From Dyella_A sp035685805 (GTDB lineage: Bacteria > Pseudomonadota > Gammaproteobacteria > Xanthomonadales > Rhodanobacteraceae): DNA of 64,000 nt. Numbering within the stretch: position 1 is the stretch's first letter; each line of letters opens with the position of its first letter. The DNA lies in contig NZ_DASSAB010000017.1 of NCBI RefSeq assembly GCF_035685805.1, positions 1 through 64,000 of the forward strand, given 5' to 3'. The position numbers and the translations under genes were made by a program. Under the pieces are notes generated by a model that was not told the DNA's origin, ran no database searches, and saw only the letters and a list, made by a program, of their open reading frames with translations. Below, piece after piece: positions 1 through 10,894 of this stretch.

Positions 1-1489
1 CCGGCAGGGGCGTCAGGCCGCCGAGGGCGCAGAGCGATCCGACCTTCATCGTATCACAGAGGTCGTTCAGCAGCTCCAGGTTCTCGGCCCGCCGCTCGCC
101 GGCGACGATCCTGTCGATCACCTCCACGCCGCGGGTGGAGCCGATGCGGCAAGGCGTGCATTTGCCGCACGACTCAATCGCGCAGAACTCCATGGCGTAG
201 CGGGCCTGGGCAGCCATGTCCACGCTGTCGTCGAACGCCACCAGGCCGCCGTGGCCGACCATGCCGCCGATGGCGGCGAACGCCTCGTAATCCATCGGCG
301 TGTCGAAGCGCGATGGCGGAATATAGGCGCCCAGCGGGCCACCGAGCTGCACGGTCTTGAGCGGGCGCCCGCTGACGCTGCCGCCGCCGAAATCCACCAG
401 CAGCTCCTGCAGGGTCACGCCGAACGCCTTCTCCACCAGCCCGGCATGCTTGAGATTGCCGGCCAGCTGGAACGGCAGCGTGCCGCGCGAGCGGCCCATG
501 CCGAAGTCGCGATAGAAGGCGCCGCCCTTGTCCAGGATGATCGGTACCGACGCCAGCGTGACCACGTTGTTGATTACCGTGGGCTTGCCGAACAGGCCCT
601 CGATCGCCGGCAGCGGCGGCTTGAAGCGCACCTGGCCGCGCTTGCCCTCCAGCGACTCGAGCAGCGAGGTTTCCTCGCCGCAGATGTAGGCGCCAGCTGC
701 CATGCGGACTTCCAGATGGAAGCTCCTGCCGCTGCCGCGGATGTCGTTGCCGAGGTAGCCGCCGGCCTGCGCCGCGGCGATCGCCGCGTTCAGCGCGTCG
801 CGGGCGTGCGGGTACTCGCAGCGCAGATAGATGTAGCCCTGCGTGGCGCCCACGGCGAGGCCGGCAATCGTCATGCCCTCGATCAGCACGAACGGGTCAC
901 CCTCCATCACCATGCGGTCGGCGAAGGTGCCCGAGTCGCCCTCGTCGGCGTTGGCCACGATGTACTTCTGGTCAGCCGGTGCGTCGTGGCAGGTCTTCCA
1001 CTTGATGCCGGCGGGGAACGCCGCACCGCCACGGCCGCGCAGGCCGGAGTCGGTCACCGCCTGCACGATCTCTGCCGGCGCCATGCGCAGTGCGTTGTCC
1101 AGCCCGCGGTAGCCGCCGTGGTCGCAGTAGTCCGACAGGCTGCGAGGATCGACGATGCCGACGCGGGCGAAGGTCAGCCGCTCCTGCCTGGCCAGGTACG
1201 GGATCTGCTCGGTGGGGCCATGGCCCAGGGCATGCGCGCCGCCGTGCAGGAAGTCGGCGTCGAACAGGCTGGCCACGTCCTCGGCCTGCACCGGCCCATA
1301 AGCCACGCGGCCGGCGTCGGTGACCACCTCCACCATCGGCTCAAGCCAATACAGGCCGCGCGAGCCGTTGCGCACCATGGTGACATCGAGCCCGCGACGG
1401 CCGGCCTCGGCGGCAATGGCCGCCGCCGTGGCCTCGGCGCCCAGCGAGAGAGCGCCGGCGTCGCGCGGAACGTAGACGGTAAAACTCAT
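1..1489 (-). CDS. fdsB: NAD-dependent formate dehydrogenase beta subunit FdsB (3' end cut by the window edge)
   Basis: This is the NuoF-like diaphorase subunit of soluble molybdenum formate dehydrogenase, which carries FMN and a 4Fe-4S cluster and passes electrons from formate to NAD+. The reading frame is open from the ATG at 1489 to base 1 (496 codons visible). It begins with a thioredoxin-like region of roughly 120 residues. The flavin/NAD part follows, with GRGGAAFPAG, NADEGDSGTF and YICGEETSLLES. Near the end lies the cluster motif ESCGKCTPCR, and the fourth cysteine is in SLCALGG. The start codon overlaps the fdsG stop as ATGA, so translation is probably coupled. The catalytic fdsA is expected just beyond the left edge. 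A NuoF of complex I is less likely, because the adjacent genes are fdsG and an OFA transporter, not nuo genes. Confidence 0.93.
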   Translation of the reverse strand, partial: MSFTVYVPRDAGALSLGAEATAAAIAAEAGRRGLDVTMVRNGSRGLYWLEPMVEVVTDAGRVAYGPVQAEDVASLFDADFLHGGAHALGHGPTEQIPYLARQERLTFARVGIVDPRSLSDYCDHGGYRGLDNALRMAPAEIVQAVTDSGLRGRGGAAFPAGIKWKTCHDAPADQKYIVANADEGDSGTFADRMVMEGDPFVLIEGMTIAGLAVGATQGYIYLRCEYPHARDALNAAIAAAQAGGYLGNDIRGSGRSFHLEVRMAAGAYICGEETSLLESLEGKRGQVRFKPPLPAIEGLFGKPTVINNVVTLASVPIILDKGGAFYRDFGMGRSRGTLPFQLAGNLKHAGLVEKAFGVTLQELLVDFGGGSVSGRPLKTVQLGGPLGAYIPPSRFDTPMDYEAFAAIGGMVGHGGLVAFDDSVDMAAQARYAMEFCAIESCGKCTPCRIGSTRGVEVIDRIVAGERRAENLELLNDLCDTMKVGSLCALGGLTPLP

Positions 1490-2007
1490 GTGGCCTCCCG
1501 GGCCGTCTTCAGCCAGGCATCGAACCGCTCGGGGGTGACCCGGCCGTGCAGTTCCTCGTCCACCAGCATCGCCGGCGAGCAGGCACAGTTGCCCAGGCAG
1601 TAGACCGGCTCCAGCGTCACCGCACCGTCGGGCGTGGTTTCGTGGAAATCGATGCCGAGGCGCTGTTTAACATGCGTCTCGAGCGCAGCCGCGCCCATCG
1701 CCTGGCACGACTCGGCACGGCACAGGTACAGCACCTGACGCCCGCCGGGCTGCGTGCGAAAGAAATGATAGAAGCTGACCACTCCGTGCACGTCCGCCCG
1801 CGAGAGGTTGAGCTCGCGGGCGATCAGTGGAATGGCGCCCTCCGGTACGTGGCCCAGCGCCTCCTGCACACCGTGCAGGATCGGCAGCAGGGCGCCCGGC
1901 TGATCCTTCAGCCGGGCCGTCACTTCAAGTACCGCGGCGTGACTCTGTGGCGAGAGCCACTTGGTGTTTTCCTGCGGACCGGAATCCGCGCGTGCCGCGT
2001 GCTTCAT
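1486..2007 (-). CDS. fdsG: Formate dehydrogenase gamma subunit FdsG (NuoE-like 2Fe-2S protein)
   Basis: A 173-aa thioredoxin-like ferredoxin that carries the 2Fe-2S cluster of the FdsGB diaphorase unit. The cluster ligands are visible as CRAESC (CX4C) and, about 40 residues later, CLGNC (CX3C), the NuoE/FdsG arrangement. The motif VSFYHFFRTQP before the first cysteines is also typical of the family. I chose the ATG at 2007, which has AAAGG about 10 nt upstream. A TTG three codons earlier (2016) is possible. The gene sits 14 nt after the transporter stop and overlaps fdsB by 4 nt, so transporter, fdsG and fdsB look like one transcript. Confidence 0.93.
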   Translation of the reverse strand: MKHAARADSGPQENTKWLSPQSHAAVLEVTARLKDQPGALLPILHGVQEALGHVPEGAIPLIARELNLSRADVHGVVSFYHFFRTQPGGRQVLYLCRAESCQAMGAAALETHVKQRLGIDFHETTPDGAVTLEPVYCLGNCACSPAMLVDEELHGRVTPERFDAWLKTAREAT

Positions 2008-2021
2008 GGGAATCAAGCCTT

Positions 2022-3680
2022 TCAGAACAGGGCAGCTGCCTTGGCCAGAGCGATGTACAGACCGATCAGGAACGGTACACCTACCGCCAGCCAGAAGATC
2101 ACGCCTGCGACACCGAAGTCACCGCGTGCCGCCGTCTCGGCATTGCCGCTGCTGCCGGTCGCCTCGTGCTGCAGGGAGCGCTCGCGGGCGAGCTCGTCCT
2201 CGGTCATGAACACCGATTCCTTGACCGGCCGCACCAGCAGGTTGCAGATCAGGCCGACGAACAGCAGGCCGGCCATGATGTACAGCGTGCGGTCGTACAC
2301 CAGCGTCTTGGCCACGCCGGCATCGAGCTGGGCCTGGCGGATCGCGGCGATCAGGAACGGGCCGAAAATGCCGGCCGCCGACCATGCCGTGAGCAGCCGG
2401 CCGTGGATCGCGCCCACCATCTGGGTACCGAACAGGTCCGCCAGATAGGCCGGCACCGTGGCAAAACCACCGCCGTACATGCTCAGGATCACGCAAATCG
2501 AGATGACGAACAGGCCGGCCATGCCCAGATGACCCCAGGTCGGCAGCAGGCAGTACACGATGATGCCGAGGATGAAGAACGTGAAGTAGGTGTTCTTGCG
2601 GCCGATCTTGTCCGACAGCGAGGCCCAGAACAGGCGGCCGAGGCTGTTGAACAGGCTGATCAGGCCGACCAGGCCGGCTGCCGCTGCCACCACCGCCGCC
2701 TTCTGCGCCGGCGTGAGGTCCGCCGCCGCCTCGGTCAGGCCGGCGAGCTTGCCGCCGAACACGTCCTGCAGCATCGGGCTGGCCATCGAGATCACCGCGA
2801 TGCCGGCCGTCACGTTGAGGAACAGCACGCCCCACACCAGCCAGAACTGCGGGGTCTTCCACGCCCGGTTCAGGTGCACGTGGCGCTTGGTGATCATGGC
2901 GCTGTCGTTGGACGCCTTGGGCACCCAGCCGGCCGGCTTCCAGCCCGTGGGGGCCACGCGGAAACCCATCGCGCCCAACGCCATGATGATGACGTACAGC
3001 ACGCCCATCACCATCAGCGTGGAGGCCACGCCCTGGCCACCGCCGGCCGAGAAATGCTTCATCAGCGCCACGGCCAGCGGAGCGCCCACCATGGCGCCAC
3101 CGCCGTAACCCATGATGGCGAAGCCGGTCGCCATGCCGCGACGGTCCGGGAACCACTTGATCAGCGTCGACACCGGGGTGATGTAGCCCAGGCCCTGGCC
3201 GACGCCGCCGAGCACGCCGCAGCCGAGGTAGACCAGCCACAGCTGATGCATCGACACACCGATGCCGCCCACCACCAGACCGCCGCCCCAGCAGATGGCT
3301 GCGATCACGCCGGCCTTGCGCGGACCGGCGTGTTCAAGCCAGCCGCCCCAGAGCGCGGCGGAGATGCCGAGCATGGCGATGAAGGTCTCGAAGATGTGCG
3401 TCACCTGCGGCACCGTCCAGTTGCAACTGGTGGTGGTGAGCGCGCCCATGAAGCTCAGGCTGGAGCACATGGCCGGGTCGGCTTCGGTGAGCAACTTGCT
3501 CATCGGCAGCCAGAACACCGAGAAGCCGTACGCCATGCCGATGCACAGGTGGATCGCCAGCGCCGCCGGCACCACCCACCATCGGTTGTAGTTCGGCCCC
3601 GCAATGGTGCTTTCCCTTGCCAAGAATCCCGCCGAGCCCCCCCGGCCCGTGGTCTCGCCTGCCGCCGGCACACTGGCCAT
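2022..3680 (-). CDS. MFS transporter of the oxalate/formate antiporter (OFA) family
   Basis: A 552-aa, roughly 12-helix major facilitator of the OFA family (OxlT/YhjX-like), expected in the inner membrane as a carboxylate importer or exchanger. Typical features are the PDRRGMATG loop between helices 2 and 3, the glycine-rich GYGGGAMVGAPL segment and the C-terminal half with SDKIGRKNTYF. The start at 3680 is supported by GGGGAG a few bases upstream; a longer in-frame extension to 3782 has no such support. It is the first gene of the fds transcript, so formate (or oxalate as a formate source) is the likely cargo. That substrate is inferred from position only. The central loop between the two halves is longer than in OxlT. 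Confidence 0.88.
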   Translation of the reverse strand: MASVPAAGETTGRGGSAGFLARESTIAGPNYNRWWVVPAALAIHLCIGMAYGFSVFWLPMSKLLTEADPAMCSSLSFMGALTTTSCNWTVPQVTHIFETFIAMLGISAALWGGWLEHAGPRKAGVIAAICWGGGLVVGGIGVSMHQLWLVYLGCGVLGGVGQGLGYITPVSTLIKWFPDRRGMATGFAIMGYGGGAMVGAPLAVALMKHFSAGGGQGVASTLMVMGVLYVIIMALGAMGFRVAPTGWKPAGWVPKASNDSAMITKRHVHLNRAWKTPQFWLVWGVLFLNVTAGIAVISMASPMLQDVFGGKLAGLTEAAADLTPAQKAAVVAAAAGLVGLISLFNSLGRLFWASLSDKIGRKNTYFTFFILGIIVYCLLPTWGHLGMAGLFVISICVILSMYGGGFATVPAYLADLFGTQMVGAIHGRLLTAWSAAGIFGPFLIAAIRQAQLDAGVAKTLVYDRTLYIMAGLLFVGLICNLLVRPVKESVFMTEDELARERSLQHEATGSSGNAETAARGDFGVAGVIFWLAVGVPFLIGLYIALAKAAALF

Positions 3681-4007
3681 AAGCTTCTCCCCTGCTTGGT
3701 GGAAAAATGGGTGTGCGCGCCCGGATTCCCGACAGGGACGCGCAGCATCCGGATCATGGCGTCGCCCCCCGGGCCGTGCCACTCGACATAGGTCGCATCA
3801 CCCGATGGCAGTGCGATGACGGGTGTCGTTACCTGCTGCGCCGCAGCAACGGCGCCGCGCCGGTGCCGAGCGGCTTCGCGTCACCACACCGATGATCCGG
3901 AGGCTGACCGGCGGCAGGGCCGGCCAGACTTGCGTAACCGCAGCCCAGCCTCCATGGTTTGCGGCTGACCCACGCCACCCACCACCACTGCGCAGGTTTC
4001 CAGCCCC
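3681..4007. promoter_or_regulatory. Divergent intergenic region between the formate module and icd
   Basis: This 327-bp gap separates the minus-strand formate transcript from plus-strand icd and must carry both promoters. I see no ORF worth calling and no convincing -35/-10 pair. A perfect dyad, TGCTGCG-C-CGCAGCA (3834-3848), lies near the middle and is a candidate operator or RNA hairpin. The rest is GC-rich and featureless to my reading. Confidence 0.4.
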
Positions 4008-6239
<2,232 letters not shown>

Positions 6240-6257
6240 GCTCGGAAAAGGGCCAGC

Positions 6258-6288
6258 AAAAGGGAGCGCCTGCGGGCGCTCCCTTTTT
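6258..6288 (+). terminator. Rho-independent terminator after icd
   Basis: A perfect GC-rich stem (AGGGAGCGCC with GGCGCTCCCT, loop TGCG) is followed by TTTTT and preceded by AAAA. It lies about 20 bp after the icd stop codon. Confidence 0.9.
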
Positions 6289-6404
6289 CATGGGGTAAGG
6301 CCGGAGCCGGGATGCGGATCGTCGGCCCAGCGGAACCTGCGTATCGCGCGGCGGTCGGAGCTGTTCCCGTCGCCAGCGCGGGTTGCGACCTGAAAGGACA
6401 TCTG

Positions 6405-7493
6405 ATGCCCACTCCCATTCGCGCGCTCGCACTCGCCACGTTGCTGCTGGTTCCGCTGCTCGCGCGCGCGCAGACAGCGCCGGTACCGGCGGGCAGCGTG
6501 ACCGAACTGGACGCGGTGACGGTGAACGGAGTGCAGCCCGGCCCGGGCCTGTGGCAGGTGCGGCGGGGCGGTCACGTGCTGTGGATCCTTGCCACGCTCT
6601 CGCCGCTGCCGGAGAAGATGCAGTGGCAGACGGCGGACGTTGAACAGGCCATCGCGGACTCGCAGGTGGTGCTGGGCTCGCCGGGGGCGAAGCTCGATAC
6701 CGAGGTGGGCTTCTTCGGCAAGTTGTTCCTGCTGCCGTCGCTGCTCAAGGCGCGGAAGAATCCGGACGGCGCACGGCTGGTCGATCTGGTCAGTGCCGAC
6801 GACTACGCCCGCTGGCAGGTGCTGAAGGCGAAGTACATCGGCCGCGACGGCGGCGTCGAGCGCTGGCGGCCGCTGTTCGCCGCCCTGGAGCTGTACCGCA
6901 AAGCGCTGAAGAAGAGCGACCTGGACAGCAAGGCCAGCGTCACCGACACCGTACGCGACCTGGCCCGCCGCCACGACATACCGCTGATCAACGTGACCTA
7001 CCACCTGAAGGTGGACGATCTGCGCGGCGCAATCAAGGCGTTCACCCGCAGCGGTCCGAACGATCTGGAATGCTTCCACCGCGCGGTGAGCGGCCTGGAA
7101 ACCGAGCTGCCGCTGATCCGCGCACGGGCCAACGCGTGGGCCACCGGCGACCTCGACGCGCTGCGCGCGTTGCCGGCCGATGGTGCGCGGCAGGCTTGCC
7201 TGGAGGCGATCACCGAAGCCGGCTTCGCGCGCCAGCTGGGGCTGGCCGATCTCCCCGCGCGGGTGCGTGACACCTGGCTGTCCGCGGCGGACAAGGCACT
7301 GCTCGACCATGCACAAAGCTTCGCCGTGCTGCCGCTGGAGGCGTTGATCGGGCCGCAGAGTGCGCTGCCGGGCTTGCGTGCACGCGGCTACACCGTGACC
7401 GCGCCCGACGAGGTGCCGGCGCCGGATGATGCCGACACCGGCGGCATGGCCCCCGCGGCGTCGACCGCCGCGACAGCGCCGCCGGGGCGCTGA
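6405..7493 (+). CDS. TraB/GumN family protein, exported
   Basis: A 362-aa protein with a signal peptide (about residues 1-22, ending ARA-QT) and the TraB/GumN fold, distantly related to Tiki-type metalloproteases. The family's opening pattern, a short strand followed by a turn (LWQVRRGGHVLWILATLSPLP), is clear at about residues 46-66. The usual GTxH of TiKi/GumN proteins reads ATLS here, so a putative metal ligand is missing and peptidase activity is doubtful. The start is the ATG at 6405 with AAAGGA seven bases upstream, not the in-frame codon at 6312. It is a single gene between the icd terminator and the opposing aldo/keto reductase. The cellular role is unknown. Confidence 0.8.
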   Translation: MPTPIRALALATLLLVPLLARAQTAPVPAGSVTELDAVTVNGVQPGPGLWQVRRGGHVLWILATLSPLPEKMQWQTADVEQAIADSQVVLGSPGAKLDTEVGFFGKLFLLPSLLKARKNPDGARLVDLVSADDYARWQVLKAKYIGRDGGVERWRPLFAALELYRKALKKSDLDSKASVTDTVRDLARRHDIPLINVTYHLKVDDLRGAIKAFTRSGPNDLECFHRAVSGLETELPLIRARANAWATGDLDALRALPADGARQACLEAITEAGFARQLGLADLPARVRDTWLSAADKALLDHAQSFAVLPLEALIGPQSALPGLRARGYTVTAPDEVPAPDDADTGGMAPAASTAATAPPGR

Positions 7494-7501
7494 GGCGGGA
7501 G

Positions 7502-8446
7502 CTAGGCGCTGGCGCGGTCCAGTGCCGCGATCTCTTGCGGCGACAGCACCAGCTGCGCTGCACCGAGCAGTTCGTGCAGCTGTTCCACGCTGGTGGCGCT
7601 GGCGATTGGCGCGGTGATGCCGGGACGGGCCATCAGCCAGGCCAGCGCCACCTGCGCCGGCGTGGCGCCGTGGGCGCTTGCGGCAGCATCGAGCGAGTCG
7701 AGGAGCTTCAGGCCGCGCGGCGTGAGGTATTTCTTCACCGCGCCGCCGCGCGCCGTGCTCTTGGCAAGGTCGGCCTCGCCGCGGTACTTGCCGCTGAGAA
7801 AGCCGCTTGCGAGCGAGAAGTAACTGATCACGCCGAGCTGTTCGCGTTGCACCAGCGGTTCCAGCGCGGTTTCGTAGCCGGCACGGTCGGCAAGGTTGTA
7901 TTCCGGCTGCAGGCTTTCGTAACGCGGCAGGCCATGCTCGCGCGACACCGCCAGCGCTTCAGCCAGGCGGTCGGCCGAATAGTTGGAGGTGCCGATCGTG
8001 CGTACCTTGCCCTGTTCGATCAGCCGCGCGAATGCGCCCAGCGTATCGGCCAGCGGCACGCTGGCATCGTCCTCGTGCGCCTGGTACAGGTCGATGCAGT
8101 CCACCTGCAGGCGCTTGAGCGACCCCTCCACCGCCTGCTGGATGTTCACCGGCGACAGCCCCGGCTGTTCGCTCCATTTGGCCACCTTGGTGGCGATCAC
8201 CACCTGCTCGCGCTTGCCGCTGCGCTTGAGCCACTTGCCGATGATCGTCTCCGATTCGCCGCCCCGGTTGCCCGGCGCCCACGAGGAATACATGTCGGCG
8301 GTGTCGATGAGGTTGAAGCCGGCATCGACGAAAGCATCGAGCAGCTCGAACGAGCGCGCCTCGTCGACGCTCCAGCCGAAGACGTTGCCGCCGAAGGCGA
8401 GCGGGGCGACTTGGAGTGGGGAACGACCCAGGGTGCGTCGCTGCAT
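7502..8446 (-). CDS. Aldo/keto reductase
   Basis: A 314-aa NADPH-dependent oxidoreductase with the AKR barrel. The catalytic tetrad can be read off: Asp48 (in NLIDTADMY), Tyr53, Lys87 (VVIATKV) and His124 (YQAHEDD). The C-terminal cofactor segment includes PIASATSVEQL, where AKRs usually have PIPG/P-A-TS. The sequence resembles the YajO/tas-like bacterial group that acts on small aldehydes; the substrate is not predictable. GAGAGG lies seven bases before the ATG. It is transcribed divergently from frmA, and a shared role in aldehyde detoxification is possible but unproven. Confidence 0.92.
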   Translation of the reverse strand: MQRRTLGRSPLQVAPLAFGGNVFGWSVDEARSFELLDAFVDAGFNLIDTADMYSSWAPGNRGGESETIIGKWLKRSGKREQVVIATKVAKWSEQPGLSPVNIQQAVEGSLKRLQVDCIDLYQAHEDDASVPLADTLGAFARLIEQGKVRTIGTSNYSADRLAEALAVSREHGLPRYESLQPEYNLADRAGYETALEPLVQREQLGVISYFSLASGFLSGKYRGEADLAKSTARGGAVKKYLTPRGLKLLDSLDAAASAHGATPAQVALAWLMARPGITAPIASATSVEQLHELLGAAQLVLSPQEIAALDRASA

Positions 8447-8569
8447 GGCAGACCTCTCTCGTCAGGATGGCAATCTCTGTACGTGGGTGCCGGGCGCGGT
8501 CGATCAAGCGCAGCCCGGCCCTGACCAAGGTCGATGGTCGCAACGCCGCGTGGGGCGCAGACGGCTTGC

Positions 8570-8575
8570 TAGACT
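8570..8575 (+). promoter_or_regulatory. Candidate -10 element for frmA
   Basis: TAGACT in the context GCTAGACTT lies 75 bp before the frmA start. A similar GCTAGAAT occurs at 9819-9824, upstream of the exported methyltransferase-like gene. No good -35 hexamer accompanies either, so these are weak calls. Confidence 0.3.
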
Positions 8576-8650
8576 TCCAGGCCGCGCCGCGCGGCTCGTC
8601 CCGCGACATCGGCCGGCCCCGCATTTACCCCACTCCGAGGAAACATCCCC

Positions 8651-9763
8651 ATGAAGTCACGCGCCGCCGTCGCCTGGGAAGCAGGCAAGCCGCTGAGCAT
8701 CGAACAGGTCGACGTGCAGGGACCGAAGGCCGGCGAGGTGCTGGTGCGCATCGTCGCCACCGGCGTGTGCCACACCGATGCCTACACCTTGTCCGGCGAC
8801 GATCCCGAGGGCGCGTTCCCGGTGATCCTGGGCCACGAGGGCGGCGGCATCGTCGAGGAAGTGGGCGAGGGCGTCACCTCGCTTAAGGTGGGCGATCACG
8901 TGATCCCGCTGTACACGCCCGAGTGCGGCGAGTGCGAGTACTGCCGCTCGGGCAAGACCAACCTGTGCCAGAAGATCCGCGTGACCCAGGGCAAGGGCCT
9001 GATGCCGGACGGCACCTCGCGCTTCTCGGTCGACGGCAAGACCATCCTGCACTACATGGGCACCAGCACGTTCTCCGAGTACACCGTGCTGCCGGAGATC
9101 TCGCTGGCCAAGATCAATCCCGCCGCGCCGCTGGACAAGGTGTGCCTGCTCGGCTGTGGCATCACCACCGGCATCGGCGCCGTGCTCAACACGGCCAAGG
9201 TGACGCCCGGCTCCAGCGTGGCCGTGTTCGGCATGGGCGGCATCGGCCTGTCGGTGGTGCAGGGCGCGGTGATGGCCAAGGCGGCGCGGATCATCTGCGT
9301 GGATCTGAACCCGTCCAAGTGGGAAATGGCCAAGGCGCTGGGCGCAACCGACTTCGTCAACCCGAAGGACTACCCGGACACCCCGATCCAGCAGGTCATC
9401 GTCGACATGACCAACGGCGGCGTCGACTACTCGTTCGAGTGCATCGGCAACGTCCACGTGATGCGCTCGGCGCTGGAGTGCTGCCACAAGGGCTGGGGCG
9501 AGTCGGTCATCATCGGCGTGGCCGGCGCGGGACAGGAGATCTCCACCCGTCCGTTCCAGCTGGTCACCGGCCGCGTGTGGCGCGGTTCGGCCTTCGGCGG
9601 GGTGAAGGGCCGCAGCCAGCTGCCGGGTTACGTCGAGCGCTACATGCAGGGCGAGATCAAGATCGACGAGATGATCACCGAAGTGATGCCGCTGGAGGAC
9701 ATCAACCGCGCTTTCGACCTGATGCACCAGGGCAAGGTGATCCGCTCCGTGATCAAGTACTAA
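8651..9763 (+). CDS. frmA: S-(hydroxymethyl)glutathione dehydrogenase / class III alcohol dehydrogenase
   Basis: A 370-aa zinc alcohol dehydrogenase that oxidises the formaldehyde-glutathione adduct to S-formylglutathione with NAD+, the main formaldehyde detoxification step, in the cytoplasm. Catalytic zinc ligands are Cys40, His62-Glu63 and Cys169. The structural zinc cysteines are 92, 95, 98 and 106 (ECGECEYC, then C). The Rossmann motif is VFGMGGIGLSV. Class III identity follows from the close match over the whole length, for example GVCHTDAYTLSG and LGCGITTGIGAV. No frmB (S-formylglutathione hydrolase) or frmR regulator is adjacent. The product pathway ends in formate, which the fds module at the left edge could oxidise. 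Confidence 0.97.
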   Translation: MKSRAAVAWEAGKPLSIEQVDVQGPKAGEVLVRIVATGVCHTDAYTLSGDDPEGAFPVILGHEGGGIVEEVGEGVTSLKVGDHVIPLYTPECGECEYCRSGKTNLCQKIRVTQGKGLMPDGTSRFSVDGKTILHYMGTSTFSEYTVLPEISLAKINPAAPLDKVCLLGCGITTGIGAVLNTAKVTPGSSVAVFGMGGIGLSVVQGAVMAKAARIICVDLNPSKWEMAKALGATDFVNPKDYPDTPIQQVIVDMTNGGVDYSFECIGNVHVMRSALECCHKGWGESVIIGVAGAGQEISTRPFQLVTGRVWRGSAFGGVKGRSQLPGYVERYMQGEIKIDEMITEVMPLEDINRAFDLMHQGKVIRSVIKY

Positions 9764-9972
9764 TCAACCGCCCGGCCTGCGCGGCTGCGGGCGTCGCGCG
9801 GGCAAGGTGGTTCCTCGCTAGAATCCGCCGAGCGGGTTTCGGCGCCGGTCCGGCGCATGTGCCCGCGTCCGAGCCTGGCAACGGCACGTATCTGCACATT
9901 GTCGTCACCCTGGCGCCGGCAGCGTGCGCGGCGGGGTAGACGCTACCGGCGTCATTCAACACGGAGCCATCC

Positions 9973-10884
9973 ATGACATCACGTTTCCCGGGCAGCTGGC
10001 TGGCCGCCGCTGCATGCACCGTGGCGCTCGCCGCACCGGCCAGTGCGCAGGGGGTGGCCGATGCCGGCGCATCGGCACAGGATCAGCCGGCCGATCAGCT
10101 GGTGCCGCCTACCAGCGCGCAGGACTTCACCGCCGACCAGCTCGATCGGGTGCTTGCCGGCCGCTGGCGTCCGGATGTCGAGCGAGCGCGCGATCGTTAT
10201 CGCCACCCCAAGCAGACGCTGCAGTTCCTGGGCGTGCGGCCGGACCAGACGGTGGTGGAAATCACCCCGGGCGGCGGCTGGTACAGCGCGATCCTGGCCC
10301 CGCTCCTGCGCGACAACGGCCAATACGTTGCCGCGGTGGCCGCGCCGCCGCCGGGCAAGCCTGGAAGCACCAGCCTGCAGCGCCGCTTCGCCGCCGACGC
10401 GACTGCCTACGGCCGGGCCACCATCGTCACCTTCGATCCGAAGGCTCCGGTGCTCGGCGCCCCGGGCAGCGCCGATGTGGTGCTGACGTTCCGCAACGTG
10501 CACAACTGGGTGATGGCCGACACCGCCCCGGCGATGTTCAAGGCCTTCTACAACGTGCTGCGCCCGGGCGGCGTGCTCGGCGTGGTCGACCACCGTGCCG
10601 CCGACGGCACCGCACTGGCCAAGGTCAAGTCCAGCGGTTACCTGCCTACCGCCAGCGTGGTGAAGCTCGCGACCGACGCCGGCTTCACCCTGGAAGGTAC
10701 GAGCGAAATCAACGCCAATCCGGCCGACACCAAGGATTACGCCGAGGGGGTGTGGACGTTGCCGCCGACGCTCACGCTGGGCGATGTGGATCGGGCGAAG
10801 TACCAGGCCATCGGCGAGTCCGACCGCATGACGCTGCGCTTCGTGAAGCCGGATGCACCGGCGGCGTCGTCGTCGGTGCAATGA
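9973..10884 (+). CDS. Exported class I SAM-methyltransferase-like protein
   Basis: A 303-aa protein with a clear signal peptide (about residues 1-26, ending ASA-QG) followed by a class I methyltransferase-like fold. Motif I reads VVEITPGGGWYSAIL, with later VVLTFRNVHNW and FKAFYNVLRPGGVLGVVDHR. It resembles the 'predicted methyltransferase' family that many Proteobacteria export (the COG4798 type). S-adenosylmethionine is not expected in the periplasm, so the true ligand or activity is uncertain. It precedes rluE, whose likely start lies 10 nt after its stop codon, so the two may be co-transcribed. Confidence 0.82.
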   Translation: MTSRFPGSWLAAAACTVALAAPASAQGVADAGASAQDQPADQLVPPTSAQDFTADQLDRVLAGRWRPDVERARDRYRHPKQTLQFLGVRPDQTVVEITPGGGWYSAILAPLLRDNGQYVAAVAAPPPGKPGSTSLQRRFAADATAYGRATIVTFDPKAPVLGAPGSADVVLTFRNVHNWVMADTAPAMFKAFYNVLRPGGVLGVVDHRAADGTALAKVKSSGYLPTASVVKLATDAGFTLEGTSEINANPADTKDYAEGVWTLPPTLTLGDVDRAKYQAIGESDRMTLRFVKPDAPAASSSVQ

Positions 10885-10894
10885 TCCGCGGGAC

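Noticed and set aside
3681..3782. N-terminal extension of the OFA transporter
   Set aside because: The added residues are arginine/proline-rich, and a good GGGGAG precedes the ATG at 3680.
1827..3791. A 654-codon plus-strand frame opposite the OFA transporter
   Set aside because: It is a shadow of the transporter and fdsG, with a composition typical of reverse-strand GC codons.
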